A stretch of 64,000 nucleotides of DNA from positions 2,604,001 to 2,668,000 of the forward strand of contig NZ_JAUSXO010000001.1 in the NCBI RefSeq assembly GCF_030816075.1, written 5' to 3'. Shown here piece by piece: positions 62,724 through 64,000 of the stretch. A program made the position numbers and the translations under genes. This DNA is from Arthrobacter agilis (GTDB taxonomy: Bacteria > Actinomycetota > Actinomycetes > Actinomycetales > Micrococcaceae). The notes beneath the pieces were generated by a model. It worked only from the letters and a program-made list of their open reading frames with translations. It was not told the origin of the DNA and searched no databases. Position 1 is the stretch's first letter. Each line of letters begins with the position of its first letter.

Positions 62724-62887
62724 CGGCCCGGGAATTCCCACTGCTCACATCATCGCCGCAGGTCAGAAGCTACCTGCAGGGCTCCGCGTGATCCGATTGT
62801 TATCCGGAGCCCGTCCCCGGGAGCAACGGACGCACCGCTAGAGTGACGGACGACCACCCCCTTTCCCGAACCAGGAGCACCTCCCCG

Positions 62888-63316
62888 ATGTCGCACGAAC
62901 CCTCCCCCTGGACCATCGTTCTCGGCGAACTCGACGAGAAGATGGGCGTGGTGATCCTGGAACAGTCGGTCGAGCGTGTCGTGGCGACCATGCCGGTGGC
63001 CGGCAACCGCCAGTCGTTCGGGCTCCTGCACGGTGGCGCCTCGCTGGCCGTCGGTGAGGCCGTCGGCTCGTGGGCCGCGGTGATCCATGCCTCGACGCTC
63101 GGCAAGACGGCCGTGGGCGTGGACGTCTCGGCGACACACCACAGGGGCGCCCGGGAGGGGACGGTCACCATCACGGCGACACCGCTTCACCTCGGCCGCA
63201 CCCTCACCACCCACGAGGTGCTGCTCACCGACGAGGCGGGGCAGCGGCTGTGCACACTCCGCATCACCAATCTGCTCCTCGACAGGCCCATCCCGGCCGC
63301 TAGCGTGGAGGGATGA
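62888..63316 (+). CDS. Hotdog-fold acyl-CoA thioesterase (PaaI family)
   Basis: 142-residue hotdog thioesterase. Conserved GLLHGGASLAVGEAVGSWAA holds the family's active-site Gly/Glu (catalytic Glu about residue 58). Candidates include phenylacetyl-CoA housekeeping (PaaI) or DHNA-CoA hydrolysis in menaquinone synthesis; the paa operons are over 8 kb away and menC is at the other end, so I leave it general. Its stop overlaps the next gene start (ATGA). Confidence 0.87.
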   Translation: MSHEPSPWTIVLGELDEKMGVVILEQSVERVVATMPVAGNRQSFGLLHGGASLAVGEAVGSWAAVIHASTLGKTAVGVDVSATHHRGAREGTVTITATPLHLGRTLTTHEVLLTDEAGQRLCTLRITNLLLDRPIPAASVEG

Positions 63317-64000
63317 CACCAGCCCCCTCGCCGTCCGGGTTCCGCGTGCTACGCCTCGCCGTCGTCGCCCTCGCCGCGAGCGCGATGCTCGGAGGCGCGG
63401 CCGGCCCGGCGGCGGCCGAGCCGGAGGTCCCCCTGTCCTATGTCGCCCTCGGTGACTCCTACGCCTCGGGATTCGGCGCCGGGTCCTACACCGGCAGCTG
63501 CGGCCGGTCCCCGTTCGGCCTGCCCGGCCTGCTCGATGGGGAGGAGCAGGTGGAACTGACCGCCGACGTCACGTGCGCCGGCGCGCGAGCCGCCACGGAC
63601 CCCGGTGGGGCCGTCGACCTGCCGGAGCAGCTGGCGGAGGTCGTCGCCTCCGGCGCGCTGTCCGGTGAGACCGGACTGGTCAGCATCTCGGCCGGCGGGA
63701 ACGACGCCGGGTTCGGCGAGGCTGCCTCGGCCTGCGCCTCGCAGCCGGCCGCGACCTGTGCGGAGGTGATCGCCTCGAAGAACACGACGGCGTTGCCCGC
63801 GCTGGCGGCCGACCTCGACGCGCTCTACGGGGAGATCCGTGCCGCGGCGCCCGACGCCACCGTCCTCGTCACCGGGTACCCGCACCTCTTCTCGCCGGAG
63901 TTCGGGAACGCGCTCATCCCCCTGGCCTCCCAGGAGGCGTTCAACGCGGGGACGGACGAACTCAATGCGGTGATCCAGGACCGGGCCGCGGCCCACCGCT
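63313..64000 (+). CDS. Secreted SGNH/GDSL hydrolase (3' end beyond the window)
   Basis: First 229 residues of a secreted esterase or lipase. Sec signal peptide ends near AGPAAAEPE. The catalytic Ser is in ALGDSYASGFGAG (GDSY), and SISAGGNDAGF carries the Gly and Asn of the SGNH set. CAGARAATD resembles the disulfide-rich actinobacterial branch. GGAGGG precedes ATG 63313, which overlaps the thioesterase stop. The catalytic Asp/His region lies outside the window. Confidence 0.9.
   Translation, partial: MTPAPSPSGFRVLRLAVVALAASAMLGGAAGPAAAEPEVPLSYVALGDSYASGFGAGSYTGSCGRSPFGLPGLLDGEEQVELTADVTCAGARAATDPGGAVDLPEQLAEVVASGALSGETGLVSISAGGNDAGFGEAASACASQPAATCAEVIASKNTTALPALAADLDALYGEIRAAAPDATVLVTGYPHLFSPEFGNALIPLASQEAFNAGTDELNAVIQDRAAAHR

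Noticed and set aside
1..64000. tRNA or rRNA genes, transposases, integrases or attachment sites
   Set aside because: None recognised in the gaps between genes; base composition and coding style appear uniform, with no sign of a mobile island.

Overview
The window is GC-rich, densely coding DNA typical of a high-GC actinobacterium. Menaquinone synthesis (menC), a CebR-type cellobiose locus, a LacI-controlled arabinan locus, a paa cluster, a DUF222/HNH gene with an SOS box and sugar ABC importers without their own ATPase together suggest Arthrobacter or a relative in the Micrococcaceae. This assignment is inference from gene content. I saw no rRNA, tRNA, CRISPR array, insertion sequence or prophage.

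Layout. 1-8.5 kb: PhoX phosphatase (cut by the edge), class I amidotransferase, menC, PAP2 phosphatase, zinc alcohol dehydrogenase with an unknown partner, MFS exporter, and a three-gene molybdopterin oxidoreductase / flavin reductase / DUF6510 cassette. 8.6-17 kb: SOS-boxed DUF222-HNH nuclease, two FluC fluoride channel subunits bridged by a 43-codon mini-ORF, dienelactone hydrolase, DUF1801, GNAT, epimerase, DUF1772 and a dTMP-kinase-like protein. 17-28 kb: arabino-oligosaccharide utilisation (binding protein, two permeases, GH51, aldose epimerase, LacI), then alditol oxidase and a fused polyol dehydrogenase-HAD protein. 28-37 kb: MBL hydrolase, YczE, a frameshifted MocR regulator, UvrA-like ATPase, CHRD protein, and about 1 kb without a recognisable gene. 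37-43.7 kb: branched-chain/pyruvate dehydrogenase E1a-E1b-E2 with a divergent Lrp regulator, a frameshifted membrane protein and an FMN reductase. 43.8-54.4 kb: phenylacetate catabolism, paaABCDE-paaG and paaJ-F-H-Z, with a TetR regulator and matching operators at both operons. 54.5-62.7 kb: oligopeptidase B and a complete ceb-like operon with two near-perfect CebR operators. 62.9-64 kb: thioesterase and an SGNH hydrolase (cut by the edge).

The most unusual theme is a series of tandem duplications at gene 3' ends, several of which span and recopy the stop codon (MFS gene, fluC pair, GNAT, mocR, uvrA-like). Several arrays sit between convergent genes, and the mocR array is rich in perfect dyads. 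A second notable object is the polyol dehydrogenase-HAD fusion beside alditol oxidase. The AldO promoter region shares an operator type with the arabinan operon. Two genes carry single-base frameshifts, which may be real decay or assembly errors.
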